A program made the position numbers and the translations under genes. A DNA stretch of 64,000 nucleotides from Haloechinothrix halophila YIM 93223 (lineage in GTDB: Bacteria > Actinomycetota > Actinomycetes > Mycobacteriales > Pseudonocardiaceae). Positions 15,975 through 24,895 of this stretch are shown here, piece by piece (the stretch's first letter is position 1; the number at the start of each line of letters is the position of its first letter). The notes beneath the pieces were generated by a model. That model ran no database searches. It saw only the letters and a program-made list of their open reading frames with translations, and had not been told where the DNA came from. The stretch covers positions 557,723-621,722 of the forward strand of contig NZ_KI632509.1 of NCBI RefSeq assembly GCF_000504245.1, in the 5' to 3' direction.

Positions 15975-17051
15975 ATGCGCTCACCGAAGGACTTCTTCGC
16001 GCCGCTGGCTCTTGGCGCGCCGGAGCCGGTCCGTGAGATCCCCTTCCGGCCGTCGCGAATGATCCACTTCTTCGACCCGAGCAACGAGAAGATGCGCACC
16101 AAGGCGCCGTCGATCGCCGCGAAGGTCGACGTCCTGCTCGGCAACCTGGAAGACGCGATCTCGGCGGACAACAAGGAAGCGGCACGTAACGGCCTCGTCG
16201 AGGTCGCCAAGGCGAACGACTTCGGCCAGACGCAGCTGTGGACGCGCATCAACAGCCTCGACTCGCCGTGGGTGCTCGACGACCTGCTCACGCTGGTCAC
16301 CGAGATCGGCGACAAGCTCGACGTCATCATGGTGCCCAAGGTCGAGGGCGCACAGGACATCCACTACGTCGACCGGCTGCTCGCCCAGTTGGAGGCGCGC
16401 GCGGGCCTGACCAAGCCGCTGCTGGTGCACGCGATCCTGGAGACCGCGTCCGGTGTGGCCAATGTGGAGGAGATCGCGGGCGCGAGCCCCCGGATGCAGG
16501 GCATCTCGCTCGGCCCTGCCGATCTGGCGGCGAGCCGTCGCATGAAGACGACGCGTGTCGGCGGCGGCCACCCCGGCTACCTGGTGCGTACCGACCCGAC
16601 CGGGGACGACCTGAGCGAGGGCCGCACCACCTATCAGCAGGACCTGTGGCACTACACCGTCGCGCGGATGGTCGACGCCTGTGCGATGCACGGGATCCTG
16701 CCGTACTACGGGCCGTTCGGCGACATCAAGGACGTCGTGGCGTGCGAGGACCAGTTCCGCAACGCGTTCCTGCTCGGCTGTGTCGGGGCGTGGAGCCTGC
16801 ACCCGGCGCAGATCGACATCGCGAAGAAGGTCTTCTCTCCCGCGGCCGAGGACGTGGCGTGGTCGCGACGGGTCATCACGGCGATGGGCGACGGCACCGG
16901 TGCGGTGATGATCGACGGCAAGATGCAGGACGACGCGACGTACAAGCAGTGCAAGGTCGTGGCGGAGCTGGCTGACGCGCTCGCCGCCCGCGACCCGGAG
17001 CTCGCCGCGGCCTACGACGCGGCAACAAAGGAGGCCATGGCCGGTGAATGA
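15975..17051 (+). CDS. mcl: Malyl-CoA / beta-methylmalyl-CoA lyase, Chloroflexus type
   Basis: 358 residues of the HpcH/HpaI-CitE superfamily, closest by memory to the Chloroflexus aurantiacus trifunctional (S)-malyl/beta-methylmalyl/citramalyl-CoA lyase. Shared features include the start pattern [15 protein letters not shown], GNLEDAI (56-62), [54 protein letters not shown] and [14 protein letters not shown]. It reversibly cleaves malyl-CoA to glyoxylate and acetyl-CoA. The ATG at 15975 follows GGAGG. The next gene overlaps by 8 bp and encodes a second lyase. With no 3-hydroxypropionate cycle genes in view, a role in glyoxylate or C2/C3 acid metabolism is most likely. Confidence 0.85.
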   Translation: MRSPKDFFAPLALGAPEPVREIPFRPSRMIHFFDPSNEKMRTKAPSIAAKVDVLLGNLEDAISADNKEAARNGLVEVAKANDFGQTQLWTRINSLDSPWVLDDLLTLVTEIGDKLDVIMVPKVEGAQDIHYVDRLLAQLEARAGLTKPLLVHAILETASGVANVEEIAGASPRMQGISLGPADLAASRRMKTTRVGGGHPGYLVRTDPTGDDLSEGRTTYQQDLWHYTVARMVDACAMHGILPYYGPFGDIKDVVACEDQFRNAFLLGCVGAWSLHPAQIDIAKKVFSPAAEDVAWSRRVITAMGDGTGAVMIDGKMQDDATYKQCKVVAELADALAARDPELAAAYDAATKEAMAGE

Positions 17052-17973
17052 GACGCAGCCTGACCAGATGATCGAGCAGCAGCAGGCCACCGCGTCCGCG
17101 AGTGAGCAGACGCTGCGACCCCGGCGGTCGGTGCTCTACATGCCGGGCGCGAACGAGCGCGCGCTGGAGAAGGCCAAGTCGCTCGATGCCGACGCGCTGA
17201 TCCTCGACCTCGAGGACGCCGTCGCGCCCGACGCCAAGGACGACGCACGCGAGCGGGTGTGTGCCGCCGCCGCGTCCGGCGAGTACGGCGCGCGCGAGCT
17301 GACCATCCGCGTCAACGGCCTGGAAACCGAATGGCACGAAGCCGACCTGCGCGAAGCGGCGAAGGCGGGCCCAGACGGCATCGTCGTGCCGAAGGTGAAC
17401 TCCGCGCAGGAGGTACACACCATCGAACGCGCGCTGGAGTTCGCGGGCGCGCCGGAGCGCACCAAGATCTGGGCGATGGTGGAGACGCCGATCGCGATGC
17501 TGCGCGCGGCCGACATCGCCGCGGCAAGCGACCGGCTGACCGTGCTGGTGATGGGCACCAACGACTTGGCCAAGGAGTTGCACGCCGAGTTCGTGCCCGG
17601 CCGTGCGCCGCTGCTCGGCGGGCTGTCGCTTGCGCTACTGGCCGCCCGCGCGACCGGGAAGGTGATCCTTGACGGCGTCTACAACGACGTCAAGGACGCC
17701 GAGGGCTTCGAAGCGGAGTGCGTCCAGGGGCGCCAGATGGGCTTCGACGGCAAGACGTTGATCCACCCCGCGCAGCTTGAGCCGTGCAACCGCGTGTTCG
17801 CACCGTCCGAAGAGGAGGTGGCGCACTCCCGGCGGGTGATCGAGGCGTTCGACGCCGCACAGGCCGAGGGCAAGGGCGTCGTCACGGTCGACGGCCGGAT
17901 GATCGAGAACCTGCACGTGGACAACGCTCGGCGGATTCTGGCGATGGCGGACGCCATCGCCACGCGCGGCTGA
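17044..17973 (+). CDS. CitE-like CoA ester lyase
   Basis: 309 residues of the same HpcH/HpaI-CitE superfamily but of the short CitE-like type: [31 protein letters not shown] (53-63), [22 protein letters not shown] and [15 protein letters not shown] 17044 lies within the end of the upstream lyase gene (8-bp overlap) and follows AAAGGAGG. Likely substrates are malyl-, citramalyl- or beta-methylmalyl-CoA, or their CoA thioesters. Standing directly after the Chloroflexus-type lyase, it may act as the thioesterase or the second lyase of the same pathway, as malyl-CoA thioesterases of this family do elsewhere. Confidence 0.85.
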   Translation: MNETQPDQMIEQQQATASASEQTLRPRRSVLYMPGANERALEKAKSLDADALILDLEDAVAPDAKDDARERVCAAAASGEYGARELTIRVNGLETEWHEADLREAAKAGPDGIVVPKVNSAQEVHTIERALEFAGAPERTKIWAMVETPIAMLRAADIAAASDRLTVLVMGTNDLAKELHAEFVPGRAPLLGGLSLALLAARATGKVILDGVYNDVKDAEGFEAECVQGRQMGFDGKTLIHPAQLEPCNRVFAPSEEEVAHSRRVIEAFDAAQAEGKGVVTVDGRMIENLHVDNARRILAMADAIATRG

Positions 17974-18050
17974 AGCCTGGCGGTGGGAGCCCGCCAGCGC
18001 GGCGCTCCCCCGCACGCCTGCCGCTACTCAGACGCCTGCCCACCCCGATG

Positions 18051-18133
18051 TTGATCAACTTACCGCGCGCTGTGACCACTAGAACCGGTCGAACCGGACA
18101 TCGGATGGTCCTAACGCGCAGGAAGTTGATCGA
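18051..18133. repeat. Imperfect inverted repeat between convergent genes
   Basis: Arms of 28 nt (18051-18078 and 18106-18133) match at 22 of 28 positions; both contain GATCAACTT/AAGTTGATC and a GCGCG-rich part, with a loop containing AACCGGTCGAACCGG. It sits between the ends of the CitE-like gene and the PLP gene. It could be a bidirectional terminator or a decayed mobile palindrome; it is not the 48-nt element found elsewhere in the window. Confidence 0.6.
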
Positions 18134-18201
18134 CTTCGGGAAAAGCGGGCGCGGCAGCCACCAGCGGCCCCTCGCCGCCACGGCGCCACCGACGCAGGCC
18201 G

Positions 18202-19251
18202 CTAACCCACCTGCTCCAGTGCCTGGGTGATGTCCGCCCACAGGTCGTCCGGGTCCTCAAGGCCAACGGAGAACCGCAGCGCACCGGCAGGGACGTGCGC
18301 GTCGCTTGGCCGGGCGGCCCTGCGTTCCAGCGTGCTTTCCGCTCCGCCCAGGCTCGTCGCGTGCCGGATCAGCCGCAGTCCCGCGCAGAACGCGTCCGCC
18401 GATGCCGCGTCAGCGAGTTCGAACGACACCACGCCACCGCCGATCGACGGGTACCGGACGTCCACAACGGACGGATGCTCGCGCAGCCGCTTCACCAGCT
18501 CCGACGCCGTCGCGGAGACCGCCGCATATCGCACCGGCAATGTCCGCATCCCCCGCAGCGCCAGCCACGCCTCCAGGGCCCCAGGGGTCGCACCACCCCG
18601 CCGCCGGGCGGCGCGAATTTGCTCGGCGAGGCGTTGGGACGACACCACCGTGACCCCAAGCAAAAGATCGCTGTGCCCGCCGATCAGCTTGGTCGCGCTG
18701 TGCATCACGACGTCCGCGCCGAGCGACAACGGCTGCTGGCCGAGCGGCGTCGCGAACGTATTGTCCACCGCGACGATCGGCGGGTCGTCGGCAGCGGCAG
18801 CCGCGGCGGTGATCTCCGCGATGGGCATCTCGAACAGGCTCGGGTTCGTGGGTGACTCCAGCCAGAGCAAGTCCGCTTCGCCCGCCGCGGTCAGCCAGGC
18901 GTCGATGTCGCGGGGGTCGAGCCGCCGCGCGCGCAGCCTGCCGCTCGCCTCGGCGTGACCGAGCATGTCGCGCGTCCCGGCGTAGCTGTCAGTCGGCACG
19001 GCAACCTCGGCGCCACTCGGCAGCAGGTCGAACACCGCGGAGATCGCGCCCATGCCGGACGCGAACGACGTCGCGTGCCCGCCTTCCAGATCACCGACGG
19101 CGTCCTCGAACGCGCGCCAGGTGTCGATGCCGTCCTCGCGGGCGTAGGCGAGCCCCAGGTGGCTCGCGGGCGTGATCGGCACGTTCGCCGGATCGCCTTC
19201 GCCGTCCTGTCTTCCTGAGTTGACCGCCCTCGTGCGTGCCGACCAGTTCAT
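18202..19251 (-). CDS. Cys/Met metabolism PLP enzyme (cystathionine gamma-synthase/lyase type)
   Basis: 349 residues, slightly short for the ~380-residue family. ATSFASGMGAISAVFDLL forms the PLP phosphate site, LESPTNP is at 132-138, VDNTFATPL has Asp163, and HSATKLIGGHSD places the PLP lysine at 188. The C-terminal domain includes the family's VRYP and RHATSLGG-type segment (LIRHATSLGGAESTLERR) and ends FSVGLEDPDDLWADI. It catalyses gamma-replacement or elimination on cystathionine or homoserine esters. Family assignment is firm; synthase versus lyase is not resolved. It is monocistronic. Confidence 0.88.
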   Translation of the reverse strand: MNWSARTRAVNSGRQDGEGDPANVPITPASHLGLAYAREDGIDTWRAFEDAVGDLEGGHATSFASGMGAISAVFDLLPSGAEVAVPTDSYAGTRDMLGHAEASGRLRARRLDPRDIDAWLTAAGEADLLWLESPTNPSLFEMPIAEITAAAAAADDPPIVAVDNTFATPLGQQPLSLGADVVMHSATKLIGGHSDLLLGVTVVSSQRLAEQIRAARRRGGATPGALEAWLALRGMRTLPVRYAAVSATASELVKRLREHPSVVDVRYPSIGGGVVSFELADAASADAFCAGLRLIRHATSLGGAESTLERRAARPSDAHVPAGALRFSVGLEDPDDLWADITQALEQVG

Positions 19252-19460
19252 GATCCTCCTTCGCGCCAGTTACCGCCCGGTAGGGCGAGTCTTAATGGTG
19301 GCAGAGCGAGTCGGCTCATTGCCCTCGACCGTTCAGCGCAACGGCCCTGCTCCGCTAGCCCCAAGCCCCTATCCAGGGACAACGCTACCCATTACGGTGA
19401 TCCCACTCATAGCGAAGCGAGCGCGGTTCGCATTTCGACATCGTCGTCAGGAGGGGGACT

Positions 19461-20261
19461 ATGACCACTCGGTTATCGGTTGTCGTCCCGGTCCACAACG
19501 AGGAACACCGCCTGCGGGGGACCCTCGACGGACTCAGCGACGCGCTCGCGCGACTACGGCGACGAACGGAGATCGTCGTCGTGGACAACGACAGCACGGA
19601 CGGCAGCGCGAAGATCGCGCTGTCCTATCGCGACAGTGCCGTACCCGTCCGCCTGCTCTCCTGCGTGACGCACGGCAAGGGCGCAGCCGTCAGGACCGGT
19701 GTGCTCGCGACGAGCAGCGAGTACACCGGATTCTGCGATGCCGATCTCGCCACCGACGTCCGCGCGTTCCCGCCCATGCTCGCGCAACTCGATGCTGGCG
19801 TGAACGTGGTCATCGGCTCCCGGGCGCATCGCGACTCGAAGATCACCGCAGACCACGGCATCGGGCGTCGTACCGGCGCGTCGGTGTTCCGGTTCGCCGT
19901 GCGACGTCTCGTCCCCGGCATCGGTGACACCCAGTGCGGGTTCAAGTTCTTCGACAGAGCGACAGCGGAAGTCGTGTTCCGGCCACTGTGCACGCATGGC
20001 TTCGCCTTTGACGCCGAGGTGCTCGCCCGCGCGCAACGGGCAGGCGCCCTGATCGCCGAGATTCCGGTGACCTGGACCGACGCCCCCGGATCCACCTTCA
20101 ATCCAGTGCGCGACGGCTACAACAGCTTCGCGTCACTGGCTCGAATCCGTGCCGTGCTGGCCAACGAGGCGACGGCACACGCACAGCGAACGCCGAGCAC
20201 CCCCGGCGTGCTGGACAGTACAGCTCCCGAACTGGCTCGAGGTGCATTGCGGAGTGCCTAG
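19461..20261 (+). CDS. GT2 glycosyltransferase, polyprenyl-phosphate sugar synthase type
   Basis: 266 residues of the ALG5-like branch of GT2: SVVVPVHNEEHRL, EIVVVDNDSTDGS, a GKGAAVRTG acceptor motif, CDADLATD with the DxD at 93-95, VIGSRAHRDS and DTQCGFKFFDR. These enzymes make polyprenyl-phosphate-sugar donors for extracytoplasmic GT-C transferases, which is fitting because GT-C-like genes follow at 24880-34018. The ATG at 19461 follows GGAGGGGG. Its end overlaps the next gene by 8 bp, so it heads an operon with the GT4 and DUF3068 genes. Confidence 0.87.
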   Translation: MTTRLSVVVPVHNEEHRLRGTLDGLSDALARLRRRTEIVVVDNDSTDGSAKIALSYRDSAVPVRLLSCVTHGKGAAVRTGVLATSSEYTGFCDADLATDVRAFPPMLAQLDAGVNVVIGSRAHRDSKITADHGIGRRTGASVFRFAVRRLVPGIGDTQCGFKFFDRATAEVVFRPLCTHGFAFDAEVLARAQRAGALIAEIPVTWTDAPGSTFNPVRDGYNSFASLARIRAVLANEATAHAQRTPSTPGVLDSTAPELARGALRSA

Positions 20262-21711
20262 AACGACAACCGAACACCGCGACAACCGAATCCAGCCGCT
20301 GCGGGATGTCCGCGTGGCGATGCTCAACTGGCGCGACCGGGAGCACAGCCAAGGCGGTGGCGCGGAGGAATACGCGATGCGGGTCGCGCACGCGCTGGTC
20401 GAGGCCGGCGCCCAGGTCACATTCGTGACCGCACGAGATCGCGACCAAGCCCGGCGCGGTGAGGATGGCAAGGTCCGGATCGTGCGCCTCGGCGGACGCC
20501 TGACGGTGTATCCGCTCACGCTCGCCTGGCTGGCGCGGCACCGGCGCGCCATCGACGTCGTCGTCGACTGCCACAACGGCATCCCGTTCTTCAGCCCACT
20601 GGTCACCAGCGGGCACACGAAGACGGTGCTGCTCATCCACCACGTGCACGCCGCCCAATTCGCGGTGCACTACTCGCCGCTGCTCGCGCGGTTCGGCGCA
20701 TGGCTGGAAGGCCCGGTCGCGCGGTGGCTGTACCGCAAGGCCATCACCGTCACGGTGTCGCCGTCGACCGTGCGGGCGATGCGCTCCCGGCTCGGCTGGC
20801 GCGGCCCGATCTTCGTCGTCGCGAACGGGATGGAGTCGCCGCCACAGGTGCCGGCAACGCGCACCGAGGAACCGACGTTGGTCTGCCTCGGCAGGCTGGT
20901 CACCCACAAGCGCGTCGAGCAGCTCATCGATCCGGTGCTGCGGCTGCGGCAACGCTGGCCAGGCCTGCGGCTGCACCTCATCGGGCGCGGTCCGCTCGAA
21001 CACGCGCTGCGCGCGGCGACCGCCGACCTCGATGGCGCGATCATGGTGCATGGCTACCTCGATGACGTGGCGAAGTCACGACTGCTCAACCAGTCGTGGC
21101 TACACGTCACGCTGTCGGACGGCGAAGGCTGGGGCCTCGCCGTGCTGGAAGCGGCGGCGCACGGCGTGCCGACGGTGTGCCGCGACGTCGACGGGCTGTG
21201 CGACTCCGTCCGGCACGGCGAGACCGGCTGGCGCATGCAGCCAGAGGACGATGTCGTCGCCACGCTGGACCAGTACCTCGGCAAGATCGCCGACCCGGCG
21301 TCGGCCAACGACGTCGCGGAGGCGTGCCAGAACTGGGCGGCACGGTTCAACTGGACGTCGACCGGCGAGCGATTCGTCGGAGTTGTCGCCAACCTGCTGC
21401 ACGGCGACGCCGCTGCCGGCTGGTATTCCGGCCAGCACGAGGCGATCGTCGCCGAGTTCCGGCTGCCCTGCGATCACCAGTGGCTGAAGTGGGCAGTCGC
21501 CCAGATCGGCGTCGGCACCAGGTTCGGCACCGATGGCGAGCACGGCTGGGTGATCGCCGAGCAATACCCGGCCGGCGACCTGGTCACCGCGCTGCACGAA
21601 GCGGGCGCGACCGAGGTCACCGTCAGGGCGGCGGATGACGTGGAACGACTGCTCGGCGAAGCAGTCCCGCAACGAGAGCACATCAGGCCGCGACCGCGGC
21701 TGAGCCGCTAG
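20254..21711 (+). CDS. GT4 family glycosyltransferase
   Basis: 485 residues, GT-B fold. The N-terminal domain holds GGGAEEYAMRVAHAL (acceptor side), and the C-terminal domain LVCLGRLVTHKRVEQLI, LIGRGP, LSDGEGWGLAVLEAAAHGVP with the E-x7-E motif. A ~90-residue C-terminal extension after residue ~390 contains DHQWLKWAVAQIG and is unusual. GTG 20254, overlapping the previous stop, is preferred to the longer frame. It resembles the Rv0225-type transferase beside the mycobacterial aftD region (from memory). It probably uses a nucleotide sugar at the cytoplasmic face for an envelope glycan. Confidence 0.86.
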   Translation: MPRTTTEHRDNRIQPLRDVRVAMLNWRDREHSQGGGAEEYAMRVAHALVEAGAQVTFVTARDRDQARRGEDGKVRIVRLGGRLTVYPLTLAWLARHRRAIDVVVDCHNGIPFFSPLVTSGHTKTVLLIHHVHAAQFAVHYSPLLARFGAWLEGPVARWLYRKAITVTVSPSTVRAMRSRLGWRGPIFVVANGMESPPQVPATRTEEPTLVCLGRLVTHKRVEQLIDPVLRLRQRWPGLRLHLIGRGPLEHALRAATADLDGAIMVHGYLDDVAKSRLLNQSWLHVTLSDGEGWGLAVLEAAAHGVPTVCRDVDGLCDSVRHGETGWRMQPEDDVVATLDQYLGKIADPASANDVAEACQNWAARFNWTSTGERFVGVVANLLHGDAAAGWYSGQHEAIVAEFRLPCDHQWLKWAVAQIGVGTRFGTDGEHGWVIAEQYPAGDLVTALHEAGATEVTVRAADDVERLLGEAVPQREHIRPRPRLSR

Positions 21712-21720
21712 GAGGACCGG

Positions 21721-22764
21721 TTGCGAAGTGCACTGACTTACATCCTGCTTGGGCTGGGCGTTTTCGCGCTCGGCTTTGGGTTGGTGCTGCGGTTGTACAC
21801 CTACCCGCAGTTGGCCAAGATGCCGCTCGACCTCGACTCGTTCTCGGTCGCCACCGGCACCGCCGATCGAGCGCTGGTCTTCGTCGAGAACGGTCCCGAC
21901 CAGCACGTGCCGGAGTTCCGCGAAGACCTGCCCATCACGTCGACGACCAAGGTCACCGCCGATCCCACCGCGCCAGAGATGGAGAAGGGCAGCGATGTCG
22001 CGGCGTACATCGAAGCGACACGGATCACCGCGAACGACAACCCCGACATCGGAGCGCTGTCCGCCAGCGTGCGGCAGCTCTGCGTCGACCGGCACACCGG
22101 CGAGGCGGTCGCGCCGTGCACCACGCAGTTCATTCAGGAGTCCAGCTCCGAACAACCGGAAACCCCAGAAGAGGGGCGTGTCTACGGCGAGAACGGGACC
22201 GTGCAGCAGCCCGGCTTCGGCTTCAAGCTGCCGTTCGACACCGAGAAGACCACCTATCCCTGGTACGACTTGCGGATCAAGGATACGGTTGATCTCACGT
22301 TCGAGCGTGAGGACACCGTCAAGGGGCTCGACGTCTACCAGTTCTCGTATCGCATCGAACCGCAGAAGGTCGGCAGCCGCGAAGTGCCCGGCTCGCTGCT
22401 CGGTGAGCCGGACACGCCAAGCATCGAAGCCGACCTCCACTACGAAGCCGACCGGACGATGTGGATCGACCCGGTGACGGGCGCGGTGATCGCGCTCGAG
22501 CAGTCCGTGACGCAGAAGCTGGTGCAGGACGACGAGACCTACGAAGACGGCGAGGTGGTTTTCGACGGCACCCTCGCGCTCGACGACGAGACCGTCACCA
22601 AGAACATCGCGGACGCCGAGGACGGCGGCGGCAAGCTGTGGCTGCTGACCACGCTGCCGATAATCCTGTGGATCGTCGGCGGATTGCTGATCGTCGGCGC
22701 GGTCCTGCTCCTCGTCCGCTTCCGCGAGCCGAAGGTGGATGCGGGCAACCACCGGCTCGAGTAG
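21721..22764 (+). CDS. DUF3068 membrane-anchored extracytoplasmic protein
   Basis: 347 residues: an N-terminal helix (ALTYILLGLGVFALGFGLVL), a ~280-residue acidic extracytoplasmic domain with paired Cys (QLCVDRHTGEAVAPCTT), and a C-terminal helix (LWLLTTLPIILWIVGGLLIVGAVLLLV). This is the DUF3068 plan (Rv0227c-like; some relatives are called PorA family). The start is a TTG at 21721 after TAGGAGG, a clear ribosome site. It sits 9 bp after the GT4 gene. Co-location with glycosyltransferases and aftD in several mycolata suggests envelope assembly, function unknown. Confidence 0.85.
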   Translation: MRSALTYILLGLGVFALGFGLVLRLYTYPQLAKMPLDLDSFSVATGTADRALVFVENGPDQHVPEFREDLPITSTTKVTADPTAPEMEKGSDVAAYIEATRITANDNPDIGALSASVRQLCVDRHTGEAVAPCTTQFIQESSSEQPETPEEGRVYGENGTVQQPGFGFKLPFDTEKTTYPWYDLRIKDTVDLTFEREDTVKGLDVYQFSYRIEPQKVGSREVPGSLLGEPDTPSIEADLHYEADRTMWIDPVTGAVIALEQSVTQKLVQDDETYEDGEVVFDGTLALDDETVTKNIADAEDGGGKLWLLTTLPIILWIVGGLLIVGAVLLLVRFREPKVDAGNHRLE

Positions 22765-22784
22765 CGGCGGCCGCGATCCCGGTG

Positions 22785-22832
22785 GATCTTGAGCCCGTTT
22801 GGCGATATGTATCACCAGATACTCTCAAGATC
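22785..22832. repeat. 48-nt palindromic element, copy 1
   Basis: It begins GATCTTGAG and ends CTCAAGATC, total 48 nt. With flanks CCCGGTG/CACCGGG the outer arms reach 16 bp (22778-22793 and 22824-22839). The centre, GGCGATATGTATCACC, is a near-palindrome. It lies between the convergent ends of the DUF3068 and methyltransferase genes. Confidence 0.88.
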
Positions 22833-22884
22833 CACCGGGTCCAGTGCGTCGCTACTTCAGGGCATCGCCGTTCGGGATGTCGCG

Positions 22885-23634
22885 CTACCGCTTACGCAGG
22901 ATCATCGCGAGATTCCAGGACGCGATTTCCCGCAGTCCTGGAATCCGCACGATCCAATGCGACCACCATGGGTGATAACGCGGCAGCGCGTCCACCAGAA
23001 TCACATCGGGCCGCTGTCGCGCCCAGCGCAATACCGAGCCGATACTGACCGCGAAAAGCGTTTCCCCGAAACGGTTTTTCGGCTCGTGGCCGTGCCGCCG
23101 CACATAACGTTCGCGCGCGTAATGGCCGCCGAGGAAATGCCACGGCGACGTCTCGTGCCCGCCCCACGGCGAGAGCCACGTCGTGTATGAGGCGAACACG
23201 ATGCCGCCCGGCTTGGTCACCCGCACCATCTCGGCGAGCATCGTCTCCGGCCGCGCGACGTGTTCGAGCACGTTTGACGAGTAACAGACGTCCATAGTGG
23301 ACGTACGTATCGGCAGCTCAGTGCCGCTTCCCAGCAGCATTCCCGGACGCATGTCACCCCGCGCCGACAACTCGCCGACGTCGGGGTCGAGCCCGACGTA
23401 GCGGGCGCCAGCCGCCTCGAACGCGTCCGCGAAGTAGCCGGGCCCACCACCGACGTCGAGCAGCGTCGCGCCCCGCAGCGGGGCGTACGACGCCACCTGC
23501 CGCGCCGAATCGTCCGCGAGTGCGCCATAGAACCAGTCTGGGTCGGACTGCTCGCTGCGAAACGCGCGAAACAATGCGACCGACCGCCGGAGATTCGCCT
23601 TATGTGGCGCCACTGTCACCATAGGTTGAGTCAC
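22885..23634 (-). CDS. Class I SAM-dependent methyltransferase
   Basis: 249 residues. The SAM site is LLDVGGGPGYFAD (58-70), with LDPDVGEL as the acidic loop, MDVCYSSNVLEHV as motif III and VRVTKPGGIVFASY as post-motif region. It resembles the Rv0224c-type enzyme of the mycobacterial aftD region (from memory). GTG 23634 follows GGGAG. The acceptor could be a sugar hydroxyl or a lipid of the envelope. It is the last gene of the minus-strand run 26646 to 22885. Confidence 0.86.
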   Translation of the reverse strand: MTQPMVTVAPHKANLRRSVALFRAFRSEQSDPDWFYGALADDSARQVASYAPLRGATLLDVGGGPGYFADAFEAAGARYVGLDPDVGELSARGDMRPGMLLGSGTELPIRTSTMDVCYSSNVLEHVARPETMLAEMVRVTKPGGIVFASYTTWLSPWGGHETSPWHFLGGHYARERYVRRHGHEPKNRFGETLFAVSIGSVLRWARQRPDVILVDALPRYHPWWSHWIVRIPGLREIASWNLAMILRKR

Positions 23635-23672
23635 TTTCTCCCGGGTTCAGCGATTATCCCGCATCGAACCTT

Positions 23673-24722
23673 TCAGTGGCCAGGAAAATGCCGCATCACA
23701 TCGGTCAGGAATCCGGCCGCGGTGACGGTGTCGACATGCGCGCGGCGGGTGCGCATGGTCACCGTCGTCGTCCCCGCAGCGGTCACCGCGCCGAAAGCCA
23801 CCCCCGAGTTCCCGCTCGCGACAGGAAAGAAGGCAAGCTCGGTCACCTGCCCAGCGGCAGTCACACCGCCCACATTGGACACGAGGAAGGTGGCGGCGAG
23901 CCGGTTGGCGATCGGTCGCGTCACCCGGTGCGCGATGCGGGCCAGCGGCGTCGCGGGCGGGTTCGGCTCGACCCGAGCGCGGACGAGCTCGGCACCGATC
24001 CGCTCGGCGTCGGCGTCCTGCCCGACAGGCAGCAACAGATACGCGCTGGCGTCCACCGGCTCAGGCGCGCTGCCGGCGCGGCGCGACGCGCCGATTCCGG
24101 CCACGATCCTGCCGTTCTCCGCACGGTGAGCCCGGTTCCAACTCACCACGGTGCGCGCGACGGCCGCGGTGAGTGTCGACGTACGCAGACCCACATCACC
24201 GCTGCGCAGCGCGACGAGGGTGTCACCATCGGCCGATCCGTCCACAGTGGAGCTAGGAGCGATGCGCGTTGATGGCCGCAGCAGGGCGTCCGCGAGCCTG
24301 CGGGCGGCCGCACGCGCGAACGGCGTCTCGACGACGTCCCCGCCGAGCCCGGCCACGCTGCTGGCTACGGGGACGTCGAGCGCGCGGCCGAGCAGCCCGA
24401 GTAAACCAAGCCCGTCCACGGCACTGTGGTGCGCCGCGAGCAGCAGCAACGGCTCCACTTCCCCGACGGCGACGCGCACCAGCGGATCGCCGTGGTGATA
24501 GGGCGTGTCGGCGAGCAGGGTGCGCACCGCGCCCAGCGTCGCCTCGGTCACCGGGGTGACGTCGGGCGGGAGGCCGAGGTGGGGATGCTCCACGGTCGTC
24601 GCTGCCAGCCGCTGCGCCACCTTGTCCGGATCAGCCGGGTGCGTCAGCCGCGCTTGCAGCACGATGCTCCAGGACACCGAGGTGTCGCCAGCATGCGCGA
24701 GCAGCGATTCGGCCCCTGTCAC
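23673..24722 (-). CDS. Condensation-domain-like acyltransferase (WS/DGAT-related)
   Basis: 349 residues. HHSAVDG at 98-104 is the HHxxxDG active-site motif of condensation domains, wax ester synthases and Pap-type acyltransferases. The second half keeps the FLVSNVGGVT segment typical of the family's C-terminal lobe. It is shorter than canonical WS/DGAT (~460). The GTG start overlaps the stop of the DUF2613 gene (GTGA). A wax-ester-synthase gene (Rv0221) lies in the comparable mycobacterial region. It probably transfers an acyl chain to a lipid or glycan of the envelope. Confidence 0.78.
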   Translation of the reverse strand: MTGAESLLAHAGDTSVSWSIVLQARLTHPADPDKVAQRLAATTVEHPHLGLPPDVTPVTEATLGAVRTLLADTPYHHGDPLVRVAVGEVEPLLLLAAHHSAVDGLGLLGLLGRALDVPVASSVAGLGGDVVETPFARAAARRLADALLRPSTRIAPSSTVDGSADGDTLVALRSGDVGLRTSTLTAAVARTVVSWNRAHRAENGRIVAGIGASRRAGSAPEPVDASAYLLLPVGQDADAERIGAELVRARVEPNPPATPLARIAHRVTRPIANRLAATFLVSNVGGVTAAGQVTELAFFPVASGNSGVAFGAVTAAGTTTVTMRTRRAHVDTVTAAGFLTDVMRHFPGH

Positions 24723-24895
24723 TCGCTCAGGCGAGAGCCGTAGTCGATGTTGTTGTAGACGTTGTTCGCGCCGAGACCGCTCTCAAGGTCGGCATTGGAA
24801 TCCGGATTTCCAGCAGCCGTCAGGCCAACACCGGCGGCGAAAGCGAGCGCGAGTCCAGCGAGCACCGACGTCATGACACCTACGAGCTTGGCCAC
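24719..24895 (-). CDS. DUF2613-type small secreted/membrane protein (Rv0236A-like)
   Basis: 58 residues, GTG start at 24895 after GAGGGGG. VAKLVGVMTSVLAGLALAFA leads into a hydrophobic helix ending AAGVGLTAAG, and a short polar tail (NPDSNADLE..., NNVYNNIDYG). That is the DUF2613 pattern of the small secreted protein found next to aftD in mycobacteria. It overlaps the upstream polytopic gene by 16 bp and the downstream acyltransferase by 4 bp, so it is translationally coupled to both. Function unknown; conservation at this locus suggests an accessory of the envelope glycan machinery. Confidence 0.82.
   Translation of the reverse strand: MAKLVGVMTSVLAGLALAFAAGVGLTAAGNPDSNADLESGLGANNVYNNIDYGSRLSE

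Noticed and set aside
21100-22815. 571-residue minus-strand open frame opposite the GT4 and DUF3068 genes
   Set aside because: Long, but low-complexity Arg/Val/Gly translation with no motif; the plus-strand genes have clear domains and ribosome sites.
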